From: Caprella mutica
Lineage: Eukaryota; Arthropoda; Malacostraca; Amphipoda; Caprellidae
DNA: 64,000 nt
Assembly (NCBI GenBank): GCA_947561585.1
Contig: CANNZV010002350.1
Span: 1-64,000, forward strand
Reading direction: 5' to 3'
Both the position numbers and the translations under genes were made by a program. Shown here piece after piece: positions 10,698 to 19,476 of this stretch; the first letter of the stretch is position 1; every line of letters starts with the position of its first letter. Below the pieces are notes generated by a model, which worked only from the letters and a program-made list of their open reading frames with translations, had not been told where the DNA came from and did no database searches.

Positions 10698-13600
10698 ATC
10701 CAGAAATTAGATCGTTTGTTCCAAGAGACTGTAATGTTCAGGATAGCCAGATCATTGCTCCAGATTCTACTACTCTGATTGATGATCCTGATTTGAACTC
10801 TAATTCTGATCATCATGAAGTTAGAGATGATTTTAATGAAGAAGAGGTGTTGTCTGAATCGGAAAATGATGAGAGAGCTAGTGATCTAGATTCAGTGGAA
10901 AAAGTTGAGGATGAGATAGATATTTTTCTTGGTATGTCTGATTCGTTGATGTTTTGTTGTATTTTGTTTGGGGAAGTACAGTCAAAGGCTCTTGTTGACA
11001 CTGGTTGTAGCTGTTCTATAATGAGTGAATCTCTCTATCGAAAACTTCAATTGCTTTTGGAACCTCCTAACAAAACTATTTATGGATTAGGAGGAAAGGC
11101 AGTACATCCTTTAGGAAGGGCTGAGGTCTCTTTCATGTTGGGAGAGATTGAATTCTTACATGATTTTGAAATTGTTCCTGATCATGTTACAAGTCATCCT
11201 GTTGTTTTGGGGAGTTTGTTTTTTAGAGTTAACAGAGTGAGTGTTGACACTAAGAATAGTAAACTGTCTGGTTCTGCAAGTTGGGGTTCGTGGGAATTGT
11301 ATCTTGATGAGTCATTCGGTACTGGTGGTTTTTCAGTTTTGCGTGAGGTTGATCTGATTCTTGGTTGTGATGTCGAGGTTGAATATGGTTCTTATAGTTT
11401 GGTTCCTGTTGTTTTGCCTGATTGTATTCACCCTTCAGCTGATAAGAAACTATTCTTTGATGGAAAAGTAGAATCTTTGTTTGTAATTGGTGAACCTGGT
11501 GTTCTGTCGGTTTCTACGGAAAGACTGCATGTTCTCTTAACGAAGATCAGAGGCTCTTTCAACGGGGAAAAGTTGAAAGCTGGTCAGCTAGTTGGCAGAG
11601 TATCTTCGATGATTGAAGCTGATGAACCTCCTGCTGTTCAGGTTAATCTTGGGGAAATCTCTTTACCTGACTCTATCATTGGAGTTGATTTGGATCATCT
11701 TGGAGATGACGAGAAACAAGATGTTCTAGAGATGATGAAATCCTGTACTGAGGTCTTCAGTAGAGGTGACGATGATATTGGTTGTGCTGGAGTTACGCAT
11801 CATAAAATTGAGTTATATGATGACACTCCAATTCATCAAAGACCAAGGAGATTTCCTGATCCTGTCAATAGGGAATTGGAGAGACAGTGCGAGGATCTGG
11901 TGAATATGGGTGTTCTCAGTTACAGCAAGAGTCCTTGGTGTTCTCCAATCGTTCCTGTGCGTAAAAAGGATGGAAGTCTCAGGATCTGCATTGACTACCG
12001 TCAACTTAATAAGGTAACGAAGGCAGACAAGTTCCCCATCCCAAACATGAGTGATCTTGTTTTTGGTCTCAATGGAATGTCCTTCTTCACCACATTAGAC
12101 CTGGTTAAGGGCTACTATCAGGTGCCCATGCATCCTGATAGCAAGGAGTTCACTGCCTTCTCGACTTCTAACCAGCACTATGAATTTGAGAAACTCAGTT
12201 TCGGTCTCAAGAATGCACCTAGTGCTTTTCAGAGAGAAATGCAGGCTGTCTTACGAGATTTCGATCAGAAGGAAGTTCTTGTCTATATAGATGACATACT
12301 AATTATGAGCAGGTCATACTCTGAACACCTTCAGTTGGTTTCTCGCGTACTGACAACACTTGCTAACTACCACATAAAGATCAAGGTCACCAAGTGTAGC
12401 TGGTTTCAAGTTGAAGTAAACTTCTTGGGTCATGTGGTCAGCCAGAAGGGTCTGCGAAAGAGCGACTCTTATATGAACTATGTTCGGAGCTATAAGAAGC
12501 CAGCCACTGTCAAGGAACTGCGCCAATTCCTTGGTGTTGTGAATTTTCAACGCAAATTCATTGCACACTTGGCAGAGACTGCCAAACCTCTTACTTCCCT
12601 GACTGGTAAGAAAGATAAGACTCCTTTGAAGTGGACTGAAGAGATGGATGACTCTTTTGAGACACTGAAGAAGGCAATGTGCTCCAATATAGAACTGGCA
12701 TACCCAGACTATAGCCAGGATAGTGCCAAACTTGAACTCTCGACTGATGCTTCTGCTTTGGGTTCTGGAGCCTGTTTATCCCAGATTCAAGATGGACAAC
12801 AGAGAGTTATTGCTTATGCTTCGATGACTTTTAGTAAGGCACAGTGCAACTACAGTACGATTGAGCGGGAACTTGCGGCTATAAGGTGGGGCATCAATAC
12901 TTTCCGAAGTTTTCTCTATGCCATACCCTTCATCCTGTATACTGATCACAGACCTCTCACGTACATGACCTCAATGTCAAATCAAAACTCTAGAATTATG
13001 CGCACTCTTACGGAACTTTCAGAGTTTGATTTCGAGGTCAGGTATAAACCTGGATCGGAAAACTTCTTGGCAGATGCATTTTCGCGTATTGCCAATCATA
13101 GTCACAGTTGTAAGGAGGAGCACTACTCTCCTCTGCCTAAGGGTCTCAAGGTGATGGAGCTGGTTTCGGGAGGTGGTGATTCGATGGTTCAAAGTATATG
13201 TTCTTTCTTAAAGTGGTACCGAACTAATTACCAACCAGATTTTGTTGTACCATCACCAGAAGAATTGAGATGCTCCGTTGTGGATGAACTGTTGTCTAAG
13301 CCCAAGTTATATCCTCACAAGTCTGGCAGGTCAAGGTTGGCACAGATAAAACTGATGAAGATCCCTGGATATTTGCCGTCTTCTAATTTTCTGGTAGCTT
13401 TTTCTAACCTGTACTGTATGGAAGTTCTGGTTTACTATGAAATGGCACAACCTGTGGTGTATAAACCTATCAAATTAAATCCTGATTTCGATCCTGATGT
13501 ACCATGTCGGGTATATCTTCAGTGTTTGGCTGGTGTCCATTACAACCCTCTGGAACCATCACGTTTGTTCAGTCCTCAGTACAATGAACCAATTCTTGAT

Positions 13601-16600
13601 GCTCATCCGTGTGAACAAGACTCTGATTTTGAATGGGATCATGGACCTATTGTAATGGCTGTTATGGATTCGGTTGAAATCCCTTGTACTGGTAGACATT
13701 CAAGTAGTTCCATTCCCAGAATCGGAGTCAAAGTTAATGACGTATCTTTGTGTGCTCTTCTTGATACTGGAGCTCAGATAAGTCTCATTAGCAGGTCGGC
13801 AATGGAAGAATCTTCATGTTACAGAGATGTGCAGGAGGATAAAAGGGTTAAAGGTTTGACCATCAACACATTCGGTAACAAAATCACTGCTAAAGATAGA
13901 ACTTTGGTAACTGTTGTGATAGGCAATGTAAATCAAGTTACACTGGAAGTAACCTGTATCATAGTTGAAGAAGATGATATGTCTTGTTGTATGTTACTTG
14001 GTAACAACGTAATCAAGGATCTCCATATTACTCTGGATTTTGGTAAAAATATGAGTAGATTTCTGGTAAATGATGACAATGAATTCTCTCTTCCATTCCT
14101 TACTACAGAGATAGCTGAGAAGAATTATGGCTATTGTCTTTCTCAGGAGATTAGCATGGGATTTGAGTCCTTCCTGTCAGCTCATCAAATACGAATGCTA
14201 CAAGGTGGACAACTGGAACTTCGTCAGTTACGTTCTAAACTGGTCAATGCTGTTCCTGCAACAAATTGGAAAAATCTGAACCTGAAGCAGTTCAGAAGGT
14301 TTGCGTCAAACTTAAGCGTGAAGGAGGGTTTAATAGTGTTCCACTCTAATGCCAGAGATGTTCCAGTAGTTTCGTTTGGGTTCATGGTGGAGATAGCAAT
14401 ACGTCTGCACTGGCAGCTATGTCATGCAGGAAGGAACAAGCTGTTGGAGCATCTGAAAAACTTGATTTGGCATCCATCACTCGGTTCAGTTGTTGCTGAA
14501 ATAACCAACTCCTGTATTACTTGTCAGAAATTCAAAGTCCATTCAGTTGTTCCTGGTGTACCTGTCGTGAAGATTCAGGTTTATGTTCCATTTGAATTGC
14601 TTGCAGTAGACTTGGTCAAGTTACCCATGACTAAGCAACGGCACTCGTATTGTCTAGTGACTGTAGATCACTTTTCTAAGTGGTTGTGTTGTATTCCACT
14701 GAAGGATAAGAGTTCTAAATCCGTTGCTGTAGCATTAGAACATCGGATTTTGCCGTTTTTGCCAGCAAAACCACTGAAAATTCTGAGTGATAACGGCACT
14801 GAATTCACTGGTTCACAGTTTGAGAAAGTGTTGGAGGAGAACGATATTGAGCACATATATACAACTCCATACAAGCCTTCATCCAACGGAGCTGTTGAAC
14901 GTACTAATCGCACGGTGATTGAGATGATCAGATGTCTGGAAGGTGATAAGCTATCTGAGTGGGACTTGAAACTATCTAAAGTTGTACTGACTTATAACAA
15001 CTCGTGGCACTCACAACTGTTGAAATCTCCCTCTGAATTTCTACTTACTGTTTCTCATACCATGTATCCAAAGCCCTTACTTTCTGGAGAAACCAAACAG
15101 TTTTGGAGGGAAGGACATCCAAATTTTAAGCCTTTCAACGTTGGTGACAAAGTACTCCGGAAAAGAATCCTTCAGGGCAACTCTGTGATTTTGAAGTTTC
15201 AACCGCGATATTCTGGACCTTACACTATAACTAAGGTAAGAGGCAATGGCCTCACGTACGAGATTTCTGATGGGTTGAGCAAATTGAGAACCCATCATAA
15301 ACAACTGCATCGTTGGGTTGAGCTTCCTCAATATATCAGTAGTGATCCTGTTCTCATGGATCTAGTGAACTCTTTCACTGGAAATCATACTAATAGCATA
15401 GCTGTAGCTGCAACAGAGAGATCAACACCAACGAACGTTGACTCTGATTCCGATCGTGAGTTTCTGGGATTTCCATCAGTGGTTCCAGTATCTGGAGGCT
15501 ACAATCAATCAGTGGATTCTTCTGGTGACTCTGATGGTTTTTCTGGTGACTGTGATGGTTCTTTGTCTGGTGACTCTGATGGTTCTTCTAGTGATTTCTC
15601 AGGAAGTCAGATATCAAGCTCTGAATTTTCCTGTAATTCTTCAATTGATTCTGTTCCAGTGCGAAGATTGAGGACGCTCCCTAAACGAGTTTCAGCGTCA
15701 GTTTCATCATTTGATTCTTCCAACAGTGATCCTGACGATGAGACATTGGTTGGAGAAAGAGTGCCTCAGGTTATCGATCATTCATCACCAACATTCGGTT
15801 CGTGTCCTCAGCTAGTGGGTGCTGAATCTCCAATACTGGCCCCCGACATTGAACCTGCAAATAGAATAGAACGTTACATATCAGAGATGGCTCTACATTC
15901 ATCCCTGTTAGAGAGATCACTACATGAAGAACAGAATGACATTGCTCACCTTCAAGATTGTTTCGGAGGTTCATCATCAGATAGTGGTCCTGCGTCGCTG
16001 ACTGTTGTTCCACATCCATTGCCAGTTGCTTCCCATTCAACACTAGTGGCAGTAACGTTTTCTGGTGTATCATCATCAGCTTTGTCTCCTGTTACGTCCG
16101 TTTCGTCTCCTGTTACGTCCGTTTCGTCTCCTGTTACGTCCGTCTCGTCTCCTGTTACGTCCGTCTTGTCTCCTGTTACGTCCGACTTGTCTCCTGTTAC
16201 GTCCGTCTTGTCTCCTGTTACGTCCGTCTTGTCTCCTGTTACGTCCGTTTTGTGTCCTGTTGTATCTGATTTCTGTCCTGTTGTATCTGATTTCTGTCCT
16301 GTCGTATCTAGTAATTCTGGTTTGTCTCCTGTTGTATCCGATTTGTCTCCTGCTGTGTCTGGATTGGCTCCTTTCATACCTGCTGTTTCTCCTGCAGTTG
16401 GGACTGCCTCTCCTGATGGTTCTAGTCCAACTTCTGTGCCATCGTCACTCGAGGGTACATTAGAACCTGTAGCCTCTGTTTTGACACCTGTTATTGTGAC
16501 TCAAGATGAAGTTTCGTGTATTCCAGTGTCAGTTGGTACACCTGGAGAACCTAATGAAAGAGTCTCTTCACCATCTTGTGCTTCAGTTGATAGTCTTGCT

Positions 16601-16999
16601 TGGGATAACTTTCTCGGATTTAGCCCATCAACGGAAGTTGTCCCTTCACTAAGCACTCCTGATGCTACTGACTTTTCAGGATTTTCAACCGATTCTCCTT
16701 ATCGAAAAGCTATTCTCAACAGGCTGGATATACTGCGCAAGACGACCGAATCAGATAGTACTGCTACTCAGAGTCATCGTATGAGCCTAAGTCCAGTGAA
16801 GAGGGAGGCTGAAGTTTGTAGACGATTGATAAAGGAATGTAGACAGGCAGGTCGTAATCGGGTGAGGGCACTCCATCGGCCAGGACTTCGACGGCAGTCA
16901 CTAATCAATGCCGAGCCACCTACAACAATGACTCCTCTTCCAGAGTATAAAGGACCAACAACTCGATCGCGATACTTGTTTCCCAGTGGAAAGAAGTAA
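10583..16999 (+). CDS. pol: Retrotransposon Pol: PR1-RT-RNaseH-OTU-like-PR2-IN with long repeat-bearing tail
   Basis: The frame is open from 10583; its first Met is at 10793, and residue numbers count from there (2068 aa). Protease 1 has ALVDTG at about 66-71. RT spans about 390-560 with YIDD at 498-501; RNase H spans about 645-765 (LSTDASALG, TDHRPLTYM). A segment at about 785-925 resembles an OTU fold: GGGDSMVQSI where OTUs have GDGNCLFRSI, then LAGVHYNPL carrying the His. A second protease core, LLDTGAQISLISR (D991), has a later CCMLLGNNVI. Integrase has an HHCC finger (HWQLCHAGRNK... CITCQKFK) and DD35E at D1273, D1333, E1369, then a GPY module (1475-1477). The final ~560 residues are Ser/Pro/Val-rich with heptad SPVTSVS repeats and a basic end. 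Such a tail and the RNaseH-OTU-PR2-IN order are unusual. There are no frame breaks. Confidence 0.93.
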   Translation, partial: CRKITWTRFFWENLSVWHFVQFGKRESSGRFRNSSSELDPEIRSFVPRDCNVQDSQIIAPDSTTLIDDPDLNSNSDHHEVRDDFNEEEVLSESENDERASDLDSVEKVEDEIDIFLGMSDSLMFCCILFGEVQSKALVDTGCSCSIMSESLYRKLQLLLEPPNKTIYGLGGKAVHPLGRAEVSFMLGEIEFLHDFEIVPDHVTSHPVVLGSLFFRVNRVSVDTKNSKLSGSASWGSWELYLDESFGTGGFSVLREVDLILGCDVEVEYGSYSLVPVVLPDCIHPSADKKLFFDGKVESLFVIGEPGVLSVSTERLHVLLTKIRGSFNGEKLKAGQLVGRVSSMIEADEPPAVQVNLGEISLPDSIIGVDLDHLGDDEKQDVLEMMKSCTEVFSRGDDDIGCAGVTHHKIELYDDTPIHQRPRRFPDPVNRELERQCEDLVNMGVLSYSKSPWCSPIVPVRKKDGSLRICIDYRQLNKVTKADKFPIPNMSDLVFGLNGMSFFTTLDLVKGYYQVPMHPDSKEFTAFSTSNQHYEFEKLSFGLKNAPSAFQREMQAVLRDFDQKEVLVYIDDILIMSRSYSEHLQLVSRVLTTLANYHIKIKVTKCSWFQVEVNFLGHVVSQKGLRKSDSYMNYVRSYKKPATVKELRQFLGVVNFQRKFIAHLAETAKPLTSLTGKKDKTPLKWTEEMDDSFETLKKAMCSNIELAYPDYSQDSAKLELSTDASALGSGACLSQIQDGQQRVIAYASMTFSKAQCNYSTIERELAAIRWGINTFRSFLYAIPFILYTDHRPLTYMTSMSNQNSRIMRTLTELSEFDFEVRYKPGSENFLADAFSRIANHSHSCKEEHYSPLPKGLKVMELVSGGGDSMVQSICSFLKWYRTNYQPDFVVPSPEELRCSVVDELLSKPKLYPHKSGRSRLAQIKLMKIPGYLPSSNFLVAFSNLYCMEVLVYYEMAQPVVYKPIKLNPDFDPDVPCRVYLQCLAGVHYNPLEPSRLFSPQYNEPILDAHPCEQDSDFEWDHGPIVMAVMDSVEIPCTGRHSSSSIPRIGVKVNDVSLCALLDTGAQISLISRSAMEESSCYRDVQEDKRVKGLTINTFGNKITAKDRTLVTVVIGNVNQVTLEVTCIIVEEDDMSCCMLLGNNVIKDLHITLDFGKNMSRFLVNDDNEFSLPFLTTEIAEKNYGYCLSQEISMGFESFLSAHQIRMLQGGQLELRQLRSKLVNAVPATNWKNLNLKQFRRFASNLSVKEGLIVFHSNARDVPVVSFGFMVEIAIRLHWQLCHAGRNKLLEHLKNLIWHPSLGSVVAEITNSCITCQKFKVHSVVPGVPVVKIQVYVPFELLAVDLVKLPMTKQRHSYCLVTVDHFSKWLCCIPLKDKSSKSVAVALEHRILPFLPAKPLKILSDNGTEFTGSQFEKVLEENDIEHIYTTPYKPSSNGAVERTNRTVIEMIRCLEGDKLSEWDLKLSKVVLTYNNSWHSQLLKSPSEFLLTVSHTMYPKPLLSGETKQFWREGHPNFKPFNVGDKVLRKRILQGNSVILKFQPRYSGPYTITKVRGNGLTYEISDGLSKLRTHHKQLHRWVELPQYISSDPVLMDLVNSFTGNHTNSIAVAATERSTPTNVDSDSDREFLGFPSVVPVSGGYNQSVDSSGDSDGFSGDCDGSLSGDSDGSSSDFSGSQISSSEFSCNSSIDSVPVRRLRTLPKRVSASVSSFDSSNSDPDDETLVGERVPQVIDHSSPTFGSCPQLVGAESPILAPDIEPANRIERYISEMALHSSLLERSLHEEQNDIAHLQDCFGGSSSDSGPASLTVVPHPLPVASHSTLVAVTFSGVSSSALSPVTSVSSPVTSVSSPVTSVSSPVTSVLSPVTSDLSPVTSVLSPVTSVLSPVTSVLCPVVSDFCPVVSDFCPVVSSNSGLSPVVSDLSPAVSGLAPFIPAVSPAVGTASPDGSSPTSVPSSLEGTLEPVASVLTPVIVTQDEVSCIPVSVGTPGEPNERVSSPSCASVDSLAWDNFLGFSPSTEVVPSLSTPDATDFSGFSTDSPYRKAILNRLDILRKTTESDSTATQSHRMSLSPVKREAEVCRRLIKECRQAGRNRVRALHRPGLRRQSLINAEPPTTMTPLPEYKGPTTRSRYLFPSGKK
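13121..14090 (+). other. OTU-like segment plus second aspartic-protease domain inside pol
   Basis: This region lies between RNase H and integrase, where gypsy elements usually have only a short linker. The OTU resemblance rests on the order GGGDSMVQSI, EELRCSVVDELL, YLPSSNFLVAFSNLY, MEVLVYYEM, LAGVHYNPL, with 119 residues between S797 (the Cys position) and H916. The following DTG core at 13763 has a beta-rich context and a late LLGNNVI like retropepsins. The protease call is firm; the OTU call is an inference. Confidence 0.55.
16083..16330 (+). repeat. 21-bp coding minisatellite in the Pol tail (SPVTSVS)
   Basis: About eight close copies of TCTCCTGTTACGTCCGTYT plus two bases encode SPVTSVS or SPVTSVL. 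They are followed by diverged CPVVSDF and SPVVSDL units. The unit is a multiple of three, so expansion preserves the frame. Confidence 0.9.
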
Positions 17000-17058
17000 C
17001 TTTTTCTGCACTGGTTATTTTGCTTCTAATTTTATTAGTGCTAATTTTGTTAGCACTT

Positions 17059-17070
17059 GAGGGGGAGGAA
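17059..17070 (+). other. Polypurine tract
   Basis: GAGGGGGAGGAA directly abuts the 3' LTR, the expected plus-strand priming site. Confidence 0.9.
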
Positions 17071-18314
17071 TGTAGAGGGGTGCATATTTATTAACTAAAG
17101 AGATAAATATGTTACATGAAGAATTATAGTTCAAACTGTTTTCTCTGAGATGCACCTCTCAGAAACATTGTAGTTGTGAAGGTCACCTGCTTCCTAACAT
17201 GTTATCATTTCTAATTGTGATCTCATGGTGCCAACATGTGAAGTGCTCTCTCTCCAGTATTTGTTTACACTTGTGACTTTTTCGTTGTGTATTTGTGCTT
17301 TATTTGTTAATCTTTTTCTTTTGTTGGTGTAGATTATCTCATATATAATCAATAGTGCAAATTTGATAATTAAGAGCTGATAGCCTAGCTTAGGGCTAAG
17401 ATTGGCTGCTATTCTTTGTTATTGGCTTCACTTCTTGTCTGCTATTTCATTGCTGTCTTGTTTCCGTCTGCTGTCCTGTTCTGTTCCTGGTTGCTGATAC
17501 TTGTTGAAGGCTTCACTTAGCAGAGTGGTGAGTTTATTGATTTCATTATGTTTATTATAGGAAATTTAGGTAGTTTTAATATAGTTAATTGTAAGTTAGA
17601 ATTTAATTAGTTGTAATTAATATTAGTTAGTTATAATTGATGCTTAGTTAGTTTGAATTAATATTTAGTTGTTTATTATTATATAAATAGCTTATAAGTA
17701 TAATTTAATTAGAAATAATTAATGTTATGATTTTAGGCTTTGTTTAACTTTGAAATATTACTACTCTATTATCTGTATATCTGAAAGTGGGGGTTCTCTC
17801 CACAGGAGCTTTCATGCTCGGGACTGGACCTGTCTAACTTTAGGAAGAGGCGGCTGCTAACATTCAATAGCTCGTCCCAGTTCTCTCTTGGCAGTTACAA
17901 ATTCTTAATTGGGATCTATTTACCTACGAGTCTAGTCTGCCAGTTATAATAAGCCCAGTCTTATCTTAGCCATTAATTAGCCGATAGTAGTAGCTTGTTT
18001 TATGTAGTAACTTTAAGTCTATCATAAGCATAATTGTAAGGGGTACTTTTAAGGCATTGGTAATCATTATTGAAGTCGACTTCTTAGTTTCCAAATGATA
18101 TATTCAATTCTATTAATGTGAACATTGGTGCTATTGATTTCCATGTAATTAATCAAAAAGTTGTTCTTGTGTTTAAATTAAATTAGGGTTGTTCATCCCA
18201 TTTGTTTCAATTCCTTTTTGCTTTTCTTTGTTAATTCTTATCTTCTAGCTACTGTTCATTATTTAAATCCTTTTAGCATAAAAGGTCGAACCTCTATTAG
18301 TCCTATCCGTTTCA
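17071..18314 (+). repeat. 3' LTR (1244 bp)
   Basis: Matches the 5' LTR end to end by eye and is followed by the duplicated GTGT. Confidence 0.95.
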
Positions 18315-18507
18315 GTGTGATATCACTCTTTCTCACATCACATCTTACAATCTTTCTCTCTTTTGGTGTGCTGTGCAGCCAGTGCAGGCACGGTGGCACA
18401 CTAAGCATAGCCTGCATAGGTAACTTACATAGAAGCTTCTCGTTTCTTAATTGATGTTAGTTGAAGATTATTCTTGTATGATTTAGTATTGTGACTATTG
18501 TCTGGAC

Positions 18508-18778
18508 TCCAGTCTACAGAATGTGTCTCTTCTCCCGCAGAGACTTTAATTTGAGAGAGAGCTACTCTCTGACTCTCAGCAGCAGATTCAAAATCTCCCG
18601 CAGCTAAATTAATGGTAACATAGGAATTAATTCAAAATCTCCCGCAGCTAAATTAATGGTAACATAGGAATTAATTCAAAATCTCCTGCAGAGATCTACA
18701 ATTTCTAAAATTTCATTCAAAAACTCCTGCAGAGAGTCTTAGAAAAATGTTCCATATTCTGCAGACTGGTCTGCCATA
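18508..18778. mobile_element. MITE-like element F, right copy, inverted
   Basis: Ends are CCAGTCTACAGAATGTG and the complement of CCAGTCTGCAGAATATGG. It holds a 44-bp unit repeated twice (about 18588-18676; core TCTCCCGCAGCTAAATTAAT). The complement of that unit aligns with the 44-bp unit of the copy at 7208-7622. Confidence 0.6.
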
Positions 18779-19476
18779 TCCCTCAGGTTGCCTCTGGATG
18801 ACGCTAGTTGTACAGATGGTGAGAAGATCCCAGGTTAAACTGATTTTCTGGAAAGATGACCACTGACTTTGGGAGGTATTCAGTCTTGACGCTTTGCTGC
18901 CTGAGTGCCTCTGCCTCCAGGCTCCAACCTGGAAAAGAAGATAGTTAGTGGAATACTTGTTCCTAGGGATAATACTGTAAATAGTTTTTAACTAGATCAT
19001 CCTTGTTGAATTTTCTAGAATTGAAATTTTATGCATCACTTCAAATACTCCCCTGCTGAATCGTTTCTGTTTAATGCTGATAAAAGATAGCCAGTAGTTT
19101 CTCTTACAAACACGAATGCGTTAGGCTGTTATCATCGTTAGTCTGATTTAATGTTACAACGGCGATTATTGGTTAATTTTTATTATACGACGGTTTATAT
19201 ATATTTTTTACGACGGTGTAAAATTATTTACATATATTTGCGACGGTTTGCACTACTTTCCAGACTGGGTCTTGACTGGACTCTGAAAGGAGACTATTAG
19301 GGCTTAGCCGCTTAGGAGTCTTGATTTTACCTTGCACTTTTCTTTTTAAGGTACAACTGTTATTTCTAAATGATTATTTCAACATTGAACTTAATTATTT
19401 TTTTTGGCATTGTTTAGTTCATGTTAGGGAAGTGATTATAACATATAATCATGCAAAGTTGTTCATAAATGAAGGT
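18779..19476. other. Upstream region of the TTLL gene
   Basis: No gene is seen. Near 19140-19250 a short motif, ACGACGGT or GCGACGGTTT, recurs three to four times about every 40 bp. The TTLL 5' UTR and promoter should lie here; no clear TATA box could be assigned. Confidence 0.4.

Larger units (their letters stand above)
7639..18314 (+). mobile_element. Complete Ty3/gypsy-class LTR retrotransposon, 10.7 kb
   Basis: Two 1244-bp LTRs start TGTAG and end TTTCA, and I saw no differences on reading both. The element is flanked by a 4-bp duplication GTGT (7635-7638 and 18315-18318). Order is LTR, primer site, gag, pol in the -1 frame, polypurine tract, LTR. RT, RNase H, then integrase is the Ty3/gypsy order. 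Long intact frames and matching LTRs indicate a very recent insertion that may be mobile. No env-like frame is present. It sits between the HTH gene and the TTLL gene, sense to both. Confidence 0.95.

Noticed and set aside
15952..16377. 141-codon minus-strand frame rich in TGDKTDV
   Set aside because: It is the antisense of the 21-bp coding repeat in pol; the unit lacks stops on that strand too.
15330..16999. Envelope-like gene in the retrotransposon
   Set aside because: The region is in frame with pol, has no signal peptide or membrane helix, and is low-complexity.
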